This document shows, in pieces, positions 19,980 through 29,708 of a DNA stretch of 32,302 nt (within the stretch, counting starts at the first letter, position 1; the number at the start of each line of letters is the position of its first letter). The notes below the pieces were generated by a model, which saw only the letters and a program-made list of their open reading frames with translations, searched no databases and was not told the DNA's origin. This DNA is from Akkermansia muciniphila (GTDB taxonomy: Bacteria; Verrucomicrobiota; Verrucomicrobiia; Chthoniobacterales; Chthoniobacteraceae), in assembly GCA_945883955.1 (NCBI GenBank), contig CAMCYN010000015.1:1-32302 (forward strand), given 5' to 3'. The position numbers and the translations under genes were made by a program.

Positions 19980-21509
19980 TTACGCTTTGTACCCTTGTTT
20001 GAATTCAACGAAGGCTGCCTTTAAGTCCGCGGTAATGACATCGTCAATGGCCCCCTTATCACGCAGCTTTGTGAGCAATGCGTCTTTGCGTGTTGAGAGA
20101 AAGTCCTGAAGCTTGTTTTGAAAATCCTTCACAGAAGCAACTGGCACATCGTCAAATTGCCCGTTTTGCATTCCCCAAAGAACCGAAGCCTGCATCTCGA
20201 TTGGGAGCGGCTTATACTGCGTTTGCTTGAAGAGCTCCACGATACGGCCTCCGCGGTCAAGCAGCGCCTTGGTCTTCGCATCTAGGTCAGAACCGAACTG
20301 AGCAAAGGCTGCTAATTCCCGAAACTGGGCCAAGTCACCCTTAATCTTGCCAGCCACCTGCTTCATTGCCTTGATCTGCGCTGCAGAGCCAACACGACTG
20401 ACAGAAAGACCGACAGAAACGGCCGGACGGACGCCCTGATAAAACAAATCTGTTTCCAAATAAATCTGGCCGTCCGTGATGGAGATAACATTCGTCGGAA
20501 TGTACGCAGAGACATCTCCTGCCTGAGTTTCAATAATTGGAAGAGCAGTCAGGGAACCGTTACCGTTATTTTCGTTGAGACGGGCGCTCCGTTCAAGAAG
20601 GCGAGAGTGAAGATAGAAAACGTCTCCTGGATAAGCCTCACGGCCAGAAGGACGCTTCAGAAGGAGGGATACCTGGCGGTAAGCAACCGCATGCTTGGAA
20701 AGGTCATCAAACACGATTACGGCATCCATTCCGTTATCCATGAACCATTCTCCCATGGAACATCCTGCAAAAGGAGCCAGGTATTGATTGGATGCCGTGT
20801 CAGACGCAGGCGAGGACAGCACAATTGTATACTGAAGTGCCCCAGACTCTTCGAGAACAGCTACCGTCCGGGCGATGTTTGCGTTCTTTTGCCCAATTCC
20901 AACGTAGATGGAGTAGATCGGACGAAACCCTTCCTTGCCCTCATTCTGTTTATTGATCCGGGCGTTATTGATAATCGTATCAATGGCAATCGTGGTCTTC
21001 CCAGTGGCACGGTCACCGATGATCAATTCGCGCTGACCACGGCCAATCGGAATCATTGCATCAATTGCCATAATTCCGGTCGGCATCGGTTGACTCACGG
21101 ACTTACGCTTGATGATTCCAGGTGCAATTTTCTCAACAGGATATTGGGCCGTGGCGTGGATCGGTCCTTTGCCATCAATCGGCTCGCCCAAGGTGTTAAC
21201 TACGCGCCCAAGCAACGCTTTACCCACCGGAACAGAAAGAAGACGACCGGTTGTCCTGACTTCCATCCCCTCCTTCACAGCCCTATCTTCACCAAGGAGA
21301 ACGGCTCCGACCTCAGTTTCCTCCAAGTTGAGGGCGATCCCGAAGAGCCCTCCGGGAAATTCGATCATTTCATTAAGCATGACATCGCTGAGCCCTTCGA
21401 TGCGAGCGACGCCGTCTCCAACCTGGCGAACCACGCCCACATTGGACCGAACTGTGTCGGTCTTAAGGCCGGAGATCGCCGTTACGATTTCTTGAAGGAT
21501 GTTACTCAT
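19980..21509 (-). CDS. atpA: ATP synthase F1 alpha subunit
   Basis: 509 aa; [98 protein letters not shown]. Confidence 0.98.
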   Translation of the reverse strand: MSNILQEIVTAISGLKTDTVRSNVGVVRQVGDGVARIEGLSDVMLNEMIEFPGGLFGIALNLEETEVGAVLLGEDRAVKEGMEVRTTGRLLSVPVGKALLGRVVNTLGEPIDGKGPIHATAQYPVEKIAPGIIKRKSVSQPMPTGIMAIDAMIPIGRGQRELIIGDRATGKTTIAIDTIINNARINKQNEGKEGFRPIYSIYVGIGQKNANIARTVAVLEESGALQYTIVLSSPASDTASNQYLAPFAGCSMGEWFMDNGMDAVIVFDDLSKHAVAYRQVSLLLKRPSGREAYPGDVFYLHSRLLERSARLNENNGNGSLTALPIIETQAGDVSAYIPTNVISITDGQIYLETDLFYQGVRPAVSVGLSVSRVGSAAQIKAMKQVAGKIKGDLAQFRELAAFAQFGSDLDAKTKALLDRGGRIVELFKQTQYKPLPIEMQASVLWGMQNGQFDDVPVASVKDFQNKLQDFLSTRKDALLTKLRDKGAIDDVITADLKAAFVEFKQGYKA

Positions 21510-21582
21510 GAGAATGAAGACAGGGTGTATTAGAAAAGGATTTAGAATTGAAGGCGACCGAACACGGCTACCTGCTTAAAAT

Positions 21583-21981
21583 TTAGTGAGCGAGCTCCCA
21601 GCGGAGTCGCGTCAATCGCTCACGGACGGTGCATTCGTACACTTGGCTCCCAATGCGAACACGAAGACCACCGATCAGATCGGTATCAAAGATAAACTCA
21701 GCACGGACATCGTCCCCCAACTGAGTTTTCACTGCAGCGGCAATCTTTTTCTCTTCCGTAACACAAAGAGGAGCAGCGCTTTCAACAACAGCGGTTCGTC
21801 GCTCAACCTCCATTCGAATAAGCCTGTGATACTCATGGAGGATTTGCCCGTAACCGATAGGGTGACGCTCAATGACTTGAGCGAGGACATTGCGAATTTT
21901 CGCTTCATCCAATCGACCGTTGGTCAAACTTGCCGTGTAAAGTGCACGCGCACCTTTACGAGATTCTTTGCTGACCTTCAT
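21583..21981 (-). CDS. atpH: ATP synthase F1 delta subunit (short form)
   Basis: 132 aa between atpF and atpA; C-terminal VTEEKKIAAAVKTQLGDDVRAEFIFDTDLIGGLRVRIGSQVYECTVRERLTRLRWELA matches the OSCP/delta C-terminal pattern. Confidence 0.85.
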   Translation of the reverse strand: MKVSKESRKGARALYTASLTNGRLDEAKIRNVLAQVIERHPIGYGQILHEYHRLIRMEVERRTAVVESAAPLCVTEEKKIAAAVKTQLGDDVRAEFIFDTDLIGGLRVRIGSQVYECTVRERLTRLRWELAH

Positions 21982-21992
21982 ATTGCAAAGAC

Positions 21993-22544
21993 CTAAGCTG
22001 CCAACTCCCGGGTTGCGTCTTCAGCAAGTCGGCGCTGATCATCAGCAGTAAGGACTCTACCCACGACTTTGGCGGTGGTATCAACAACAAGGCGAGCAAC
22101 TTCGTTACGAAGATCACCCAACATTCTATCGTAATCCCGCTTAGCCTCTTCATGGGCTTTTGCGATGATTGAAGCAGCCTCAGCCTTTGCCTCATTGATC
22201 TGCTTATCCTGATACTCCTGAGCCGCAGCACGTGCGTCTTCGACCAACTTGTGAGCCCCAGAACTCGCCTGCGTCACAATATCACTAGCCCGACGCTCAG
22301 CATCAGCCACATGCACCTTGACGGCAGCGGCTTCTTGAAAGGTTCGCTCAATCTGCAACCTACGGTCTTCAAGCACCTTGAGAATAGGATGGTAGGCGAA
22401 CTTATAAAGCACCGCACAGACTAGCGTAAAAGAAATAGCCTGGGCACAAAACGCCCAAGTATTAAATCCGAAGGTTTCCCCCACGGAGCGAGCAGTTTCC
22501 ATGAGACCACCCTCTGAGGAAGCAAGAAATATGGGAGCAAACAT
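21993..22544 (-). CDS. atpF: ATP synthase Fo b subunit
   Basis: N-terminal TM segment FNTWAFCAQAISFTLVCAVLYKFAYHPILKVLEDRRLQIERTFQEA followed by a long charged helix; between atpE and atpH. Start placed at MFAPIFLASSEGG (22544). Confidence 0.92.
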   Translation of the reverse strand: MFAPIFLASSEGGLMETARSVGETFGFNTWAFCAQAISFTLVCAVLYKFAYHPILKVLEDRRLQIERTFQEAAAVKVHVADAERRASDIVTQASSGAHKLVEDARAAAQEYQDKQINEAKAEAASIIAKAHEEAKRDYDRMLGDLRNEVARLVVDTTAKVVGRVLTADDQRRLAEDATRELAA

Positions 22545-22613
22545 AGGATATTTAGATAAAGAAAATGAGGCGCGGGGCGAATTCAATCACCCCGCGCTAA
22601 CTGGTGATTACGA

Positions 22614-22829
22614 CTAGCTTTTTGCCAGGAAGATCGCGAAGAAGACAATCCCTTCAGCCAAAGCTGAACTCAGAATTGCCTGAATCAGAATCGGCGTTGC
22701 AGCTCCAGGATTGCGACCTACAGCCTCAGAGGCCTTAAGTCCGATCACCCCTACAGCGAGGGCGGACCCCAGAGCGGCCAACCCGATGTGCAGGTTACCC
22801 GTGATCTCGGCGAGTGTTGCGATGTTCAT
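22614..22829 (-). CDS. atpE: ATP synthase Fo c subunit
   Basis: 71 aa; two hydrophobic helices, polar-loop EAVGRNPGA, helix-2 carboxylate in ILSSALAEGIVFFAIF. Confidence 0.96.
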   Translation of the reverse strand: MNIATLAEITGNLHIGLAALGSALAVGVIGLKASEAVGRNPGAATPILIQAILSSALAEGIVFFAIFLAKS

Positions 22830-22906
22830 ATGATGTACGTTGTTTTGGTTTGTTTGTCGGCGCCCCCCGCAGTCTTGCCACGGTCCGGGAGCCGAAATTA
22901 TTTGGA

Positions 22907-23824
22907 TTAATGCCCCGCTTCCTTGTGATCGTCCCCATGATCACAGATTAAAAAAGTAAAGACAGCCGTCAGCAGCGTGAACACCAAGGCCTGCGCAAAT
23001 CCGACAATTAATTCCATGAAATAAAAGGGCACGGGAATCAGCCAAGCGAGAGCAGGCACAAGCCCCGCCATAGCTTCCAACATGGTTTCACCCGCAAAAA
23101 TATTTCCGTACAGACGGAAGGAAAGAGACACGGGCCGGAAGATAATCGACACGACCTCCAAGACACCCACCGCAAGGAACACGATGATCATCAGAACCTT
23201 AAGAAATCCTTTTGACTCCCCCCGCGGCCCAAAGATGTGCACCAAGACTCCCCCAACACCGTTCGCCCTAATGGCCCAAACCGTCCACGAGGCGAAAAAC
23301 ACCATCGCCATCGCCAAGGTCAGGTTGAGGTCTGCATTTGCCCCGCGAAGCAGGGGACGGCTAATATGGTGGAGTACCCCAACCGAATCAGGCACGCCCC
23401 AACCAACGGTTCCGACCCCGGGAATCAGACCAAACCAATTGGTGGTCAGAATAAAAATGAAAGTAGTAGCGAAAAACCAAAAGGTCTTTAGCGTAAGATC
23501 CCGCCCTATGATACTTTCAAGGAACGCGCTAAGCGATTCAATGATCCACTCAACGACGTTCTGAATCCCATCAGGGACCTGCTTCATGTTTTTGGTCGCA
23601 GCACGCGCCACGAAAACAATTCCTAACGCCACCACCCACATCAGCAACATCGAGTTACTCACGGGAAGTGGGCCGAGATGAAAGAGCACTGGCGCGCCTG
23701 CCGACAACCCTTCTTGAGCCTGCGAACCCTCATTTGCCATCGCCGACACACTTTCCATTACGGAACTCGCAGCAACAAAGGACGAAGCAAACGAAAAACG
23801 GGCGGTAAGGTTTGTGGGTAACAT
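22907..23824 (-). CDS. atpB: ATP synthase Fo a subunit
   Basis: Multi-TM; FFATTFIFILTTNWFGLIPGVG, SLSFRLYGNIFAGETMLEAM (conserved Arg in SFRLYGNI), ELIVGFAQALVFTLLTAVF. Start uncertain (23824 or an internal Met). Confidence 0.95.
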   Translation of the reverse strand: MLPTNLTARFSFASSFVAASSVMESVSAMANEGSQAQEGLSAGAPVLFHLGPLPVSNSMLLMWVVALGIVFVARAATKNMKQVPDGIQNVVEWIIESLSAFLESIIGRDLTLKTFWFFATTFIFILTTNWFGLIPGVGTVGWGVPDSVGVLHHISRPLLRGANADLNLTLAMAMVFFASWTVWAIRANGVGGVLVHIFGPRGESKGFLKVLMIIVFLAVGVLEVVSIIFRPVSLSFRLYGNIFAGETMLEAMAGLVPALAWLIPVPFYFMELIVGFAQALVFTLLTAVFTFLICDHGDDHKEAGH

Positions 23825-23925
23825 GAGAAAGTTTCGGGAGGGCTAAAATCACTACTAACACGCCAGCGAGTGCCCGATTTGAGGGTGGGCATTTGAACCG
23901 ACAGGTCACTAATACGGCAAGTACT

Positions 23926-23943
23926 TTGTGAAATTTTTCACAA
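23926..23943. promoter_or_regulatory. CRP/FNR-superfamily-like operator palindrome upstream of atpB
   Basis: TTGTGAAATTTTTCACAA; core is an exact TGTGA-N6-TCACA, about 100 nt upstream of the atpB start, in the obgE-atpB intergenic region. Confidence 0.45.
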
Positions 23944-24039
23944 GCGAGGATCCGGGGAACTAAAGGCAGTCCATGAAGTGCGCAATTGATGTGAAAGACA
24001 CCCCAGCCGGACTCTCCCGTTACATTATGTTAGAAGGCC

Positions 24040-25161
24040 TTATACTTGGGCTCCTCCCAGTATCAACTCTCCGCAACGCGCCTTGACCACGTCCATTCCC
24101 AATTCAGCCGCTGCACTTACTGGAATGATCTCAATTTTAGGAAAGCGACTTTTCAGCACTGGAAGCCATTGCTCGGACTCCACGAGATCGACTTTGTTGG
24201 CTAGGATAAGCCATGGCCTGACGGAAAGGGTCGAATCATATAAATCCAACTCCCTGCGCAGATTCTGGATATCCGAAATTGGATCCCGACCTTCGCTTCC
24301 CGCTACATCGACCACAAATGCGAGCAATTTGCAGCGGACAATATGTCTAAGAAACTCGTGCCCGAGCCCAACATTACGATGGGCCCCCTCAATCAGCCCA
24401 GGGATATCCGCTACAGTAAACCTTTGATATCCAGGAAGCTCTACCACACCCACATGCGGAGTCAGCGTTGTGAACGGATACGACGCTACCTTCGGCCGCG
24501 CTGCGGACAGACGAGTCAGCAGAGTCGACTTTCCTGCATTAGGGTACCCCACTAAACCCACATCCGCAATTTTGCGGAGCTCTAAGTAGAACATTCCCTC
24601 TTCGCCTTCTTCACCATAGGTGAATTGCGTAGGAACACGGTTCCGAGAACTTTTAAAGTGCACGTTTCCAATTCCGCCCTTCCCCCCTTTGCACAAGACG
24701 TATTCCTGACCGGGCTCCGTCAAGTCAACAACCAACTCAAGCTCACTAGGTATAATTTCAGCACGTTCAATATCAGGATCCTCCGGGGAAGACTCCAAAT
24801 TAATAAACTGAGCATCAGTGCCGTATTGCACGGAGGGCTCCAACTCGCCTGTTTTGGGAGCATCCCGCATCCTAAAAACCAAGGTTCCTACCGGCACATT
24901 ATACACTTTGTCCTCTGCTGATTTCCCGGAGCATTGTTTTCCTAGTCCGTTTTGCCCGTGGCGGGCACGGAGCAACGGCTCATAAAAATAAGACGTCAGA
25001 TTATCAGTATGAACGTCCGCGCGTAGGATAATCGAGCCCCCCCTACCTGCGTCCCCGCCGTCCGGCCCTCCCTTTGGAACGAAAGCCTCACGACGGAACG
25101 ACACACAACCATTGCCACCCTTGCCCGCTTTCGCCTGAATCCGGATATGATCTACAAACAT
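24040..25161 (-). CDS. obgE: GTPase Obg/CgtA
   Basis: 373 aa; MFVDHIRIQAKAGKGGNGCVSFRREAFVPKGGPDGGDAGRGGSI, ADVGLVGYPNAGKSTLLTRLSAARPKVASYPFTTLTPHVGVV, VADIPGLIEGAHRNVGLGHEFLRHI, ANKVDL. Confidence 0.97.
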   Translation of the reverse strand: MFVDHIRIQAKAGKGGNGCVSFRREAFVPKGGPDGGDAGRGGSIILRADVHTDNLTSYFYEPLLRARHGQNGLGKQCSGKSAEDKVYNVPVGTLVFRMRDAPKTGELEPSVQYGTDAQFINLESSPEDPDIERAEIIPSELELVVDLTEPGQEYVLCKGGKGGIGNVHFKSSRNRVPTQFTYGEEGEEGMFYLELRKIADVGLVGYPNAGKSTLLTRLSAARPKVASYPFTTLTPHVGVVELPGYQRFTVADIPGLIEGAHRNVGLGHEFLRHIVRCKLLAFVVDVAGSEGRDPISDIQNLRRELDLYDSTLSVRPWLILANKVDLVESEQWLPVLKSRFPKIEIIPVSAAAELGMDVVKARCGELILGGAQV

Positions 25162-25179
25162 GGGTACATTTTTTTGTAA

Positions 25180-26430
25180 CTAATGAATAGACGGCCCTTT
25201 TGATAGCCCCTCAAATCGATGGTTGGCAACAACTTCCTCATAAAGCGCCAACGTGCGACTGGCAATTGCGCTCCACGAGAAGCTACTCTCGACGCGATGA
25301 CGACCAAGTTTCGCCATTCGACTTCGGAGATTCGGATTTTCCATCAATTGATTCACCCGATGCGCGAAATCTCGCTCGAATGACTCTGAATCGGTCGGCT
25401 CAAAAGTTCCCGGCTTCAAAGACAACGGAACCAAGAATCCCGTTTCCTCGTGCACCACCACTTCCTTGATCCCGCCGACCGCACTAGCGACAACCGGAGT
25501 CGCACATGCCATCGCCTCCAAATTGATAATGCCAAACGGCTCGTAAACTGAGGGACAACAAAACACTTCGGCCTCAGAATAGAGGCGAATCAGATCCTCC
25601 TTGGGCACCATTTTTTCAACCCAAAGTACGTTGCCATGAATTCCCTGAGCAGCATCCACTGCCCGTCTCATCTCCTGGGCAATTTCGGGTGTATCAGGAG
25701 CTCCCGCGCATAACACCACCTGAAAGGTGCGGTTCATATACTGGATTGCATTGGCAAGGTGAATAATGCCCTTCTGACGGGTGATACGCCCAACGAACAA
25801 AACAAACGGCTTATCCGGGTCGATTCCGTAACGAGCTCGAACATCACCTGGATTACTTTTTTTAAACTCATTCAAATCAATGCCGTTATGAATGACATGC
25901 ACTTTCCTTTCAGGTACATCAAAATACCGCATGATGTCTGACTTGGTATCTCTGGAAACCGCAACCACGGCATCAGCCATCGAAATTGCAGTGCTCTCGA
26001 CCCAACAACTAAAATCATAGCCGCCTTTGATCTGCTCACGCTTCCAAGGTCGTAACGGTTCGAGCGAATGGACGGTCAGCACCAACGGCAGGCCATAATT
26101 CAACTTGGCTATAATTCCACCAAGATGGGTGTACCAAGTATGGAGGTGAATGACATCTGCATCGATGCCAGTGGAATTCCAATCCAGACACCGCTGTAAC
26201 GCACTAAAAATCCCTTGAAGATGCTGTGGGGCGGAGTAGTCGGCGGAGCTGGCAGGAAACCCAGTAGCCTTGAGCGTTGGCAAGTCCAATCGCTCCTCAC
26301 GCTTCCCGGCAAAGCAACGAACTTCCACGTCCATCAACTTGGCCAATTCTCGCGAAAGATAATCTACATGCACGCCCGCTCCACCATAAATGGTTGGTGG
26401 ATATTCGTTAGTAAGAAAGAGAGTTTTCAT
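25180..26430 (-). CDS. Glycosyltransferase GT4, glycogen synthase-like (actinobacterial GlgA/GlgM type)
   Basis: From MKTLFLTNEYPPTIYGGAGVHVDYLSRELAKLMDVEVRCFAG; LTVHSLEPLRPWKREQ, HVIHNGIDLNEF, VLFVGRITRQKGIIHL, CCPSVYEPFGIINLEAMACATPVVASAVGGIKEVV. Confidence 0.88.
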   Translation of the reverse strand: MKTLFLTNEYPPTIYGGAGVHVDYLSRELAKLMDVEVRCFAGKREERLDLPTLKATGFPASSADYSAPQHLQGIFSALQRCLDWNSTGIDADVIHLHTWYTHLGGIIAKLNYGLPLVLTVHSLEPLRPWKREQIKGGYDFSCWVESTAISMADAVVAVSRDTKSDIMRYFDVPERKVHVIHNGIDLNEFKKSNPGDVRARYGIDPDKPFVLFVGRITRQKGIIHLANAIQYMNRTFQVVLCAGAPDTPEIAQEMRRAVDAAQGIHGNVLWVEKMVPKEDLIRLYSEAEVFCCPSVYEPFGIINLEAMACATPVVASAVGGIKEVVVHEETGFLVPLSLKPGTFEPTDSESFERDFAHRVNQLMENPNLRSRMAKLGRHRVESSFSWSAIASRTLALYEEVVANHRFEGLSKGPSIH

Positions 26431-26524
26431 TATGCTCGTAGTCTGCCCACACACGTCATCGTGGGAGTTTCCCCGCGACCCAGTCGATGATGGGCTCGGC
26501 TGGGGCAATGTGCAAAAAAGAAAG

Positions 26525-26556
26525 CGGCTCATCTCGTCAAATCACGAGATGAGCCG
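26525..26556 (-). terminator. Rho-independent terminator downstream of rplK
   Basis: cggctcatctcgt-caaatc-acgagatgagccg, perfect 13 bp stem with 6-nt loop; minus-strand 3' flank CTTTCTTTTTTG. Confidence 0.85.
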
Positions 26557-26592
26557 ACTATGCACTTTGGGCAAAGAGCCCGAGGATAAAAC

Positions 26593-27018
26593 CTACGCTT
26601 CTACTTCCACGCCCATTTGACGCGCGGTACCCGCTATGATCTTGATTGCCGCGTCTTCAGTACGCGCATTTAGATCGCGCATCTTGCGTTGGGCAATTTC
26701 AGAGATTTGCTTCTTGGTCAGTTTGCCAACCTTCACCTTGTTCGGCTCCTTTGAACCAGACGCGATATTCAGCGCCTTTTTTATCAGGATTGCGGAAGGA
26801 GGCTGCTTGGTGATGAAAGTGAAGCTCTTGTCTTTGTAGACAGTGATCACCACAGGCAAAATATCTCCGGCCTGCTTTTGAGTCGTGGCATTAAACTCCT
26901 TACAGAATGCCATGATATTAACGCCGTTTTGACCGAGAGCCGGCCCGATAGGAGGCGCAGGATTTGCCGCTCCGGCAGGGATCTGGAGCTTGATAGTTGC
27001 TACGATTTCTTTCGCCAT
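26593..27018 (-). CDS. rplK: 50S ribosomal protein L11
   Basis: 141 aa; [56 protein letters not shown]. Confidence 0.98.
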   Translation of the reverse strand: MAKEIVATIKLQIPAGAANPAPPIGPALGQNGVNIMAFCKEFNATTQKQAGDILPVVITVYKDKSFTFITKQPPSAILIKKALNIASGSKEPNKVKVGKLTKKQISEIAQRKMRDLNARTEDAAIKIIAGTARQMGVEVEA

Positions 27019-27062
27019 AGTGCTTGATTTAAATTAATTAGAAGCGTTCCAAAGAGCCTGCG

Positions 27063-27629
27063 TTAGGCTCGTTCGACCTGCCAGTACTCCAAGTCTACGA
27101 GAGTGGAGCGGCCGAAAATACTTACGGAAACACGAAGTTTTCCGCGCTCCGGATCGATTTCCTCCACGACTCCGCTCTGACTTTCGAATGGGCCATCGGC
27201 CACCTTTACGGTTTCGCCAATTGAGAAGGAAATTTTGGGAGTGACGTGCTCTTCACGCTCGCGCACCTGCGATAGCAGCGCCTGCACTTCGGAGTCACGC
27301 ATCGGAATTGGACGATCCTTTGTGCCGGCGAAACCAATGACTCCAACGGTATCTTTAATGAAATACCATGTACGGTCCACCAATTGGGACTGATCGTCAA
27401 ACAACCACATGTTTACGATTAAATATCCCGGAAAAAACTTTCGCGTCGTCTCGGTCTTCTTGCCCCGCTTTACCTCGGAAACCCGCTCAGTGGGAAGGAG
27501 AACTTCATACACGAAGTCCGACATCTCTTCCGTCTTAATACGCTTCACCAGATTATCACACACCTTCTGTTCCAGTCCAGCAAGGACGTGGACAACAAAC
27601 CACTGTGAACGCTTCTTTTCTTCGGTCAT
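27063..27629 (-). CDS. nusG: Transcription termination/antitermination protein NusG
   Basis: 188 aa; QWFVVHVLAGLEQKVCDNL, KFFPGYLIVNMWL, GFAGTKDRPIPM, KOW motif GETVKVADGPFESQSGVVEEIDPERGKLRVSVSIFGRSTLVDLEYWQVE. Confidence 0.96.
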   Translation of the reverse strand: MTEEKKRSQWFVVHVLAGLEQKVCDNLVKRIKTEEMSDFVYEVLLPTERVSEVKRGKKTETTRKFFPGYLIVNMWLFDDQSQLVDRTWYFIKDTVGVIGFAGTKDRPIPMRDSEVQALLSQVREREEHVTPKISFSIGETVKVADGPFESQSGVVEEIDPERGKLRVSVSIFGRSTLVDLEYWQVERA

Positions 27630-27632
27630 GAC

Positions 27633-27845
27633 TTACTTTGTAAGGGATCCAACAATTGCCATCATGACAAGGTCCCAGAGGGATACAAATCCGCTCAACA
27701 AGAGCATTGCCACTACCACCATGGTGGTCGAGTCAATCAACTCGCGATATTTTTTAACCCCACGCTCCTTCGGGTCCCAGGGCCATGAGCATTTCTGAAG
27801 CTCAGATTTCACTTCAGAAAAAAAGGTGCTAATCTTAGCGAACAT
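27633..27845 (-). CDS. secE: Preprotein translocase subunit SecE
   Basis: 70 aa from MFAKISTFFSEVKSELQKCSWPWDPKERGVKKYRELIDSTTMVVVAMLLLSGFVSLWDLVMMAIVG; immediately upstream of nusG. Confidence 0.92.
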   Translation of the reverse strand: MFAKISTFFSEVKSELQKCSWPWDPKERGVKKYRELIDSTTMVVVAMLLLSGFVSLWDLVMMAIVGSLTK

Positions 27846-27869
27846 TCGCGGGGGGATAAAAGAGAGGAG

Positions 27870-27942
27870 CACGGCAGGAGGGACTTGAACCCCCAACAAG
27901 CGGTTTTGGAGACCGCTGCTCTACCAATTGAGCTACTGCCGT
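27870..27942 (-). tRNA. tRNA-Trp (anticodon CCA)
   Basis: Minus strand ACGGCAGTAGCTCAATTGGTAGAGCAGCGGTCTCCAAAACCGCTTGTTGGGGGTTCAAGTCCCTCCTGCCGTG folds as a cloverleaf with CCA anticodon; no encoded 3' CCA. Confidence 0.93.
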
Positions 27943-27999
27943 ATTCGTCTGAAAATTCTAAGTGATAACTGACTGGCCCCTCTTCCTCGGAGGGAGAAA

Positions 28000-28028
28000 A
28001 TTCCCCCGGACTTGTGATCCGGGGGAAT
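28000..28028 (-). terminator. Terminator-like hairpin downstream of tuf, before tRNA-Trp
   Basis: attcccccgga-cttgtga-tccgggggaat, perfect 11 bp stem with 7-nt loop; minus-strand flank TTTTCTCC. Confidence 0.7.
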
Positions 28029-28071
28029 AATTAAAACCAGAACATAAGGGCGACTAATAGGCCCCTAATAC

Positions 28072-29274
28072 TTATTTTGCAACGGCAACGATTTCACCAA
28101 CGCGTCCAGCGCCGACGGTCTTACCCCCTTCGCGAATAGCGAAGCGCATCGTTTTCTCCATAGCGATCGGAGTAATGAGTTCAATCTGAACACTTACATT
28201 GTCACCAGGCATCACCATCTCCACACCTTCAGGAAGCGTCACAGAACCGGTAACATCCGTTGTGCGGAAGTAGAACTGAGGACGATAGTTGTTGAAGAAA
28301 GGAGTGTGACGGCCGCCTTCATCCTTGGAGAGAACGTAAACTTCGGCCTTGAAGGTTGTGTGAGCCTTCACGGAACCGGGCTTAGCGAGCACCTGCCCAC
28401 GCTCCACGTCGTCTTTTTTAACGCCGCGAAGAAGCAGACCAACATTGTCTCCGGCACGAGCTTCATCGAGAAGCTTACGGAACATTTCGATGTCCGTTAC
28501 TGTTGTTTTAACAGTGTCACGAAGACCAATGATCTCAACTTCTTCCATTTTCTTGATGATTCCACGCTCCACACGGCCAGTCGCAACAGTACCCCGACCT
28601 TCAATGTTAAACACGTCTTCAACAGGAAGTAGAAAAGGCTGATCAACCGGACGCTCAGGAAGAGGAATGTACTCATCCACCGCATCCATCAAATCAGCGA
28701 TGCACTTAGCCGCAGGGGAAGCGGAATCATTGGATTCAAGCGCAGCCTTTGCGGAGCCCTTTACGATTGGGATCGTGTCACCTGGAAAATCGTATGAGGA
28801 GAGAAGATCCCGAACTTCCATCTCAACCAACTCAAGGAGTTCAGGGTCATCCACCATGTCGCACTTGTTCAAGAACACGACAATCGAGGGAACTCCGACC
28901 TGACGAGCAAGCAAGATATGCTCCCGAGTCTGAGGCATAGGTCCGTCAGCGGCACTAACCACCAGAATTGCTCCGTCCATCTGGGCGGCTCCCGTTATCA
29001 TGTTTTTGACGTAGTCAGCATGCCCGGGGCAATCCACATGAGCATAGTGGCGCTTTTCAGTCTGATATTCAACATGAGCAGTGTTGATGGTGATCCCGCG
29101 TGCCTTTTCTTCAGGAGCCGCATCAATTTCTGCGTATTTTTTTGCTTCAGCGAAACCTTTCTTGGAAAGGATCGTTGTGATCGCTGCTGTCAGCGTCGTC
29201 TTACCGTGGTCCACGTGGCCGATAGTGCCAACGTTGACGTGCGGTTTCGTGCGTTCGAATTGCGCCTTGGCCAT
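28072..29274 (-). CDS. tuf: Translation elongation factor Tu
   Basis: 400 aa; [97 protein letters not shown]. Confidence 0.99.
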   Translation of the reverse strand: MAKAQFERTKPHVNVGTIGHVDHGKTTLTAAITTILSKKGFAEAKKYAEIDAAPEEKARGITINTAHVEYQTEKRHYAHVDCPGHADYVKNMITGAAQMDGAILVVSAADGPMPQTREHILLARQVGVPSIVVFLNKCDMVDDPELLELVEMEVRDLLSSYDFPGDTIPIVKGSAKAALESNDSASPAAKCIADLMDAVDEYIPLPERPVDQPFLLPVEDVFNIEGRGTVATGRVERGIIKKMEEVEIIGLRDTVKTTVTDIEMFRKLLDEARAGDNVGLLLRGVKKDDVERGQVLAKPGSVKAHTTFKAEVYVLSKDEGGRHTPFFNNYRPQFYFRTTDVTGSVTLPEGVEMVMPGDNVSVQIELITPIAMEKTMRFAIREGGKTVGAGRVGEIVAVAK

Positions 29275-29338
29275 AAATCAGTCAGTGGTTTGTAGGTTGT
29301 TGTTCTGTGTGTGAGGTAAAATAGCGGCCGCAAGAAAG

Positions 29339-29414
29339 TGGAGCCTGGGACCGGGATTGAACCGGCGACCTCGTCCTTACCAAGGACGTGCTCTACCAAC
29401 TGAGCTACCCAGGC
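29339..29414 (-). tRNA. tRNA-Thr (anticodon GGT)
   Basis: Minus strand GCCTGGGTAGCTCAGTTGGTAGAGCACGTCCTTGGTAAGGACGAGGTCGCCGGTTCAATCCCGGTCCCAGGCTCCA; canonical cloverleaf, encoded CCA; upstream of tuf. Confidence 0.95.
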
Positions 29415-29691
29415 ACTCTTCGCTTTCGCGTAGGCCCCGCCGTTGCGGCAAACCCCGCGAGACATAGGTATGCCACACAGGAATCCGGAAAAGCGGAGGC
29501 GCAACCTAACAAAAGAGCGGGGTTCGTCAACAGATTCCTCAAGACGATTTAAAGAAGATGCGCTTTTTGCAGCGGAAGCCAGCTCTACCCGGTCGGTCGA
29601 GGCTGAGCCAATCGATCAAATTCAACACACAGGCGCCCAAAAAATGAACACAAAAAACACTCACGAACGGAGTTTACAGGAGAAAATGGCG

Positions 29692-29708
29692 CTGGCACCT
29701 GCATTGCT
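29692..29708 (+). promoter_or_regulatory. Putative sigma-54 (RpoN) -24/-12 promoter upstream of the ECF sigma gene
   Basis: CTGGCACctgcaTTGCT: -24 CTGGCAC and -12 TTGCT with the required 10 nt between GG and GC; about 31 nt before the ATG at 29740. Confidence 0.5.

Noticed and set aside
20607-21533. 308-aa plus-strand ORF
   Set aside because: Antisense to atpA, whose identity is unambiguous; the translation shows no domain-like pattern.
22614-22829. Possible Na+-type c-ring
   Set aside because: The helix-2 Glu is followed by Gly (AEGI) and the helix-1 Gln of Na+ rings is replaced by Val, so the sequence looks like an ordinary H+ type.
23871-23891. tgccc...gggca hairpin upstream of atpB
   Set aside because: Only 5 bp stem with a long loop; not distinguishable from chance.
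27846-27899. N-terminal extension of secE (MLGVQVPPAVLLSFIPPR)
   Set aside because: Encoded by the tRNA-Trp 3' part; real secE start placed at MFAKI (27845).
29190-29504. 104-aa minus-strand ORF containing AWVAQLVEHVLGKDEVAGSIPVPGS
   Set aside because: This peptide is the conceptual translation of tRNA-Thr, a classic spurious call.
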